NCBI RefSeq assembly: GCF_000263735.1
Contig: NC_017946.1
Span: forward strand, 62,001-126,000
Length of the DNA: 64,000 nucleotides
Reading direction: 5' to 3'
Source: Pyrococcus sp. ST04
GTDB taxonomy: Archaea; Methanobacteriota_B; Thermococci; Thermococcales; Thermococcaceae
Both the position numbers and the translations under genes were made by a program. The notes under the pieces were generated by a model. It made no database searches and had not been told where the DNA came from. It saw only the letters and a program-made list of their open reading frames with translations. The first letter of the stretch is position 1. Every line of letters starts with the position of its first letter. Shown piece by piece: positions 62,270 to 64,000 of the stretch.

Positions 62270-63268
62270 TCAAACCTTACCAAGGAGCTTAAGCATGTCC
62301 TCGCCATAGTGGAACAAGCCAGAGATTCCTCCTGTATGGACAAAAAGTATCTTCTCTCCAAGGTCACCCTTCTTTGCCCGGTCAATTAGCCCGTAGAATG
62401 CCTTTCCAGTGTAAACAGGATCCAAGAGTATTCCCTCCTTCGTCCCAACTAACCTTATAATTTCGGAAACTTCCCTCACTATCTTTCCATATGCACCAAA
62501 GCTGTAATCATATATCTCCGGAACCTCAACTTTAACCTTGACTCCTAACAATTCTGAAGTTTCTCTAAGCAAATCTTCAATTCTCTGAACCATTTTCTCT
62601 CCAAATAACCCCACTGCCATTCCGACAGGCCTGGTTTTCATCCCAGCCAATGCCAAGCCTAATGCCAGGCCAGCTATCGTTCCACCACTCCCAACGGCAT
62701 CAACTATAGTATCAAACTCCAGCCCGAGAACTGCAGATTGTGTGGCGATCTCCCCAACCGCTCTAACGTAGCCCAAGGTTCCTATTGGAGAGGCTCCCCC
62801 AACTGGTATTATGTAGGGCCTCTTACCCTGCTCCCGAAGCTCTTCCGCAACCTCTTCCGCATATTTCATCAGCTCAAATGAATTTTCAGCTTCATATATT
62901 CTAGTCTCTACTCCCATGAGCTTATCGAGGAGGTAGTTGCCCCTAAGAACTTCCTTCCCCCTTAATACCAACACAGCATCAAGCCCAAGCTTTTTGGCAG
63001 CAAGGGCGGTAACAAAAGCATGATTAGAGTGTACGGCCCCCATTGTTATTACAACATCAGCTCCTTTTGCAAGGGCATCTCCGAGCAGGTATTCTAGTTT
63101 TCTAACTTTATTACCACCGATCCCCAAACCCGTTAGGTCATCCCTTTTTATATACACTTCCACTCCAAGCATTTCACTTACCTTGGGAAGATACTGAATC
63201 GGAGTTTCCCATGGTATCAGTTCAACTCTTGGAAACTTAGCAAGCAAGGAAGCTATTTTTGGGTGCAT
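62270..63268 (-). CDS. PLP-dependent enzyme, ACC deaminase/D-cysteine desulfhydrase family
   Basis: Fold-type II PLP enzyme of 332 residues, close from memory to P. horikoshii PH0054, a structurally studied 1-aminocyclopropane-1-carboxylate deaminase homolog. The PLP Lys is in GGNKVRKLEYLLGDAL (near residue 50), the active-site Ser/Asn in GAVHSNHAF, the phosphate-binding loop in GSGGTIAGLALG and a C-terminal HTGGISGLFHYG. Homologs often act on D-cysteine, so the true reaction is uncertain. ATG 63268 follows GGTGAT; a longer frame runs into the SRP RNA gene. Confidence 0.9.
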   Translation of the reverse strand: MHPKIASLLAKFPRVELIPWETPIQYLPKVSEMLGVEVYIKRDDLTGLGIGGNKVRKLEYLLGDALAKGADVVITMGAVHSNHAFVTALAAKKLGLDAVLVLRGKEVLRGNYLLDKLMGVETRIYEAENSFELMKYAEEVAEELREQGKRPYIIPVGGASPIGTLGYVRAVGEIATQSAVLGLEFDTIVDAVGSGGTIAGLALGLALAGMKTRPVGMAVGLFGEKMVQRIEDLLRETSELLGVKVKVEVPEIYDYSFGAYGKIVREVSEIIRLVGTKEGILLDPVYTGKAFYGLIDRAKKGDLGEKILFVHTGGISGLFHYGEDMLKLLGKV

Positions 63269-63350
63269 CACGATCACCACGCTTATATGAGAATCGAAAG
63301 GATAAAAGAATTTTGATGTCCCAAAGCTTAAATTACAAGAAAGCTCGAGC

Positions 63351-63669
63351 GGCGGCGGGCACGCCCGAGGGTGGGAACCCTCCACCGCTCCCTTCCACCG
63401 GAGCCTACCTCATCCCCGCACCCCCGCGAGCGTGCTCCGTGGCCCCTACCGCTGCTCCCTTCCGGGCCTTGCGGGGTTCAGGGCCTAAAGGGGGTTAGCG
63501 CGGCCCTTCAGCCGCGCCTCCCCCACCGGGCACCCCGCGGGACGAGGACTCATCGTTCGGCTCCGGCTTCCGGGAGCGGCTTCGGGAACCGCCCCTCGGG
63601 CTTCGGCCCCGGCATATCGGCGGTTTCCGGTTACAGGGGACGCCGAACCCCCCGGCCTAGCCCGCCGCC
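63351..63669 (-). ncRNA. ffs: SRP RNA (7S RNA)
   Basis: A GC-rich block in AT-rich surroundings. The minus-strand RNA would begin GGCGGCGGGC and end GCCCGCCGCC, which pair to close the molecule. Near its middle-to-3' part is the helix 8 signature GCAAGGCCCGGAAGGGAGCA (63458-63477, minus strand), which matches the SRP S domain apical loop. Length (about 319 bases) and shape fit archaeal 7S RNA. A TATA box TTATAAAT lies at 63693-63700, about 25 bases upstream. Exact ends are uncertain by a few bases. Confidence 0.92.
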
Positions 63670-63692
63670 AAGCTACCTTTCGAGAATCTTCA

Positions 63693-63700
63693 TTATAAAT
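63693..63700 (-). promoter_or_regulatory. SRP RNA TATA box
   Basis: ATTTATAA on the minus strand, about 25 bases before the predicted 5' end of the RNA. It is flanked by AT-rich sequence that contrasts with the GC-rich RNA. Confidence 0.65.
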
Positions 63701-63948
63701 GTTTGGTTCATTGGGAAATTTACAAAATTTTGACCAAAATACTTTTAAGAGATTGTAACTAGGTTCTGTGGGTAAAATTCACGAACTTACATATATATGC
63801 TTAAATCATGCCGTTTCTAAAATCAATATTTACATAAATCTGTTTTTCAAGGGATTTATAACTCAATAATATCCAAGAAATTGTAAGAATATTAGCCAGC
63901 CTTGCAGTATAAACTGGACAATGTTTAAGTATCTCCAACAACGTTATC

Positions 63949-64000
63949 ATGGGGAGAAAGAAGGCGATGACGACTGAATCCAATGCTGAGCTAATGCGAT
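63949..64000 (+). CDS. start of an unknown gene, cut by right edge
   Basis: ATG 63949 opens a frame (MGRKKAMTTESNAELMR) that continues to the window end. A TATA-like TTTAAGTA at 63924-63931 lies about 21 bases upstream, and there is no ribosome binding site, which fits a leaderless mRNA. A stretch of 250 bases between the SRP promoter and this start shows nothing else. With 17 residues the family cannot be named; the basic N terminus would suit a DNA-binding or ribosomal-type protein. Confidence 0.5.
   Translation, partial: MGRKKAMTTESNAELMR

Noticed and set aside
63371-63733. Pro/Arg-rich open frame on the plus strand
   Set aside because: It lies over the SRP RNA gene; GC-rich structured RNA genes often lack stops on the other strand.
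63801-63983. 60-residue minus-strand open frame near the right edge
   Set aside because: No ribosome binding site, low-complexity AT-rich sequence, and it overlaps the better supported start at 63949 on the other strand.

Overview
The window looks like chromosomal DNA from a hyperthermophilic euryarchaeon of the genus Pyrococcus. It carries archaeal housekeeping genes (thermosome, archaeal PEP carboxylase, Csl4, RpoL, fibrillarin/Nop5, archaeal 7S RNA, DGGGP synthase, EF-1beta). Start sites show GGTGA-type ribosome binding sites or leaderless TATA-to-ATG spacing. From memory, gene order and many proteins resemble the PH0008-PH0054 stretch of P. horikoshii and the PF1960-PF1977 stretch of P. 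furiosus, but the sequences are not identical, so I read it as a related Pyrococcus species.

Layout. 1-10.2 kb: TRAP permease (cut at the left edge), a nucleotidyltransferase, tRNA-Pro(CGG), an AMMECR1 protein, the nadB-nadA-nadC operon for de novo NAD synthesis, PEP carboxylase and the thermosome. 10.3-15.7 kb is accessory: a decayed TnpB transposase gene, a lipoprotein, two unknown convergent genes (one coiled coil) and a secreted GH99-like lipoprotein with a Thr/Ser-rich linker. 15.7-22.7 kb: anaerobic ribonucleotide reductase nrdD-nrdG, with two identical operator-like palindromes upstream, then a CUT1 sugar ABC transporter operon. 22.8-31.6 kb: TPR protein, EF-1beta, zinc ribbon, DGGGP synthase, a WOR4-like tungsten oxidoreductase with an aldo/keto reductase, a ferritin-like/DUF4405/HTH group, BioY and Tpt1.

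31.7-51.0 kb is a large CRISPR-Cas locus. One apparent operon on the minus strand runs cas6-cas10(csm1)-csm2-csm3-csm4-csm5-csx1-cas8-cas7-cas5, so a type III-A complex and a type I-B (Cst-like) Cascade are encoded together and share one Cas6. apgM, a glycolytic gene, sits in the opposite direction. A second minus-strand operon follows, cas1-cas2-cas4-cas3. The array (9 repeats, 8 spacers, 48559-49134) is transcribed rightward from a leader of about 550 bases. A GC-rich block with an AAA/DUF4143-type ATPase then interrupts it, and a decayed copy of the same repeat lies beyond the block at 50972-51000. The ATPase promoter is overlaid by four palindromes spaced 32-33 bases apart.

51.0-64.0 kb: an orphan C5 DNA methyltransferase, an information-processing cluster (rpoL, DUF2067, csl4, Ski2-like helicase), two small regulators, a cupin, an M28-like peptidase, a DPM synthase with GtrA domain, fibrillarin-Nop5, a PLP enzyme, SRP RNA, and the first codons of a gene that runs off the right edge.
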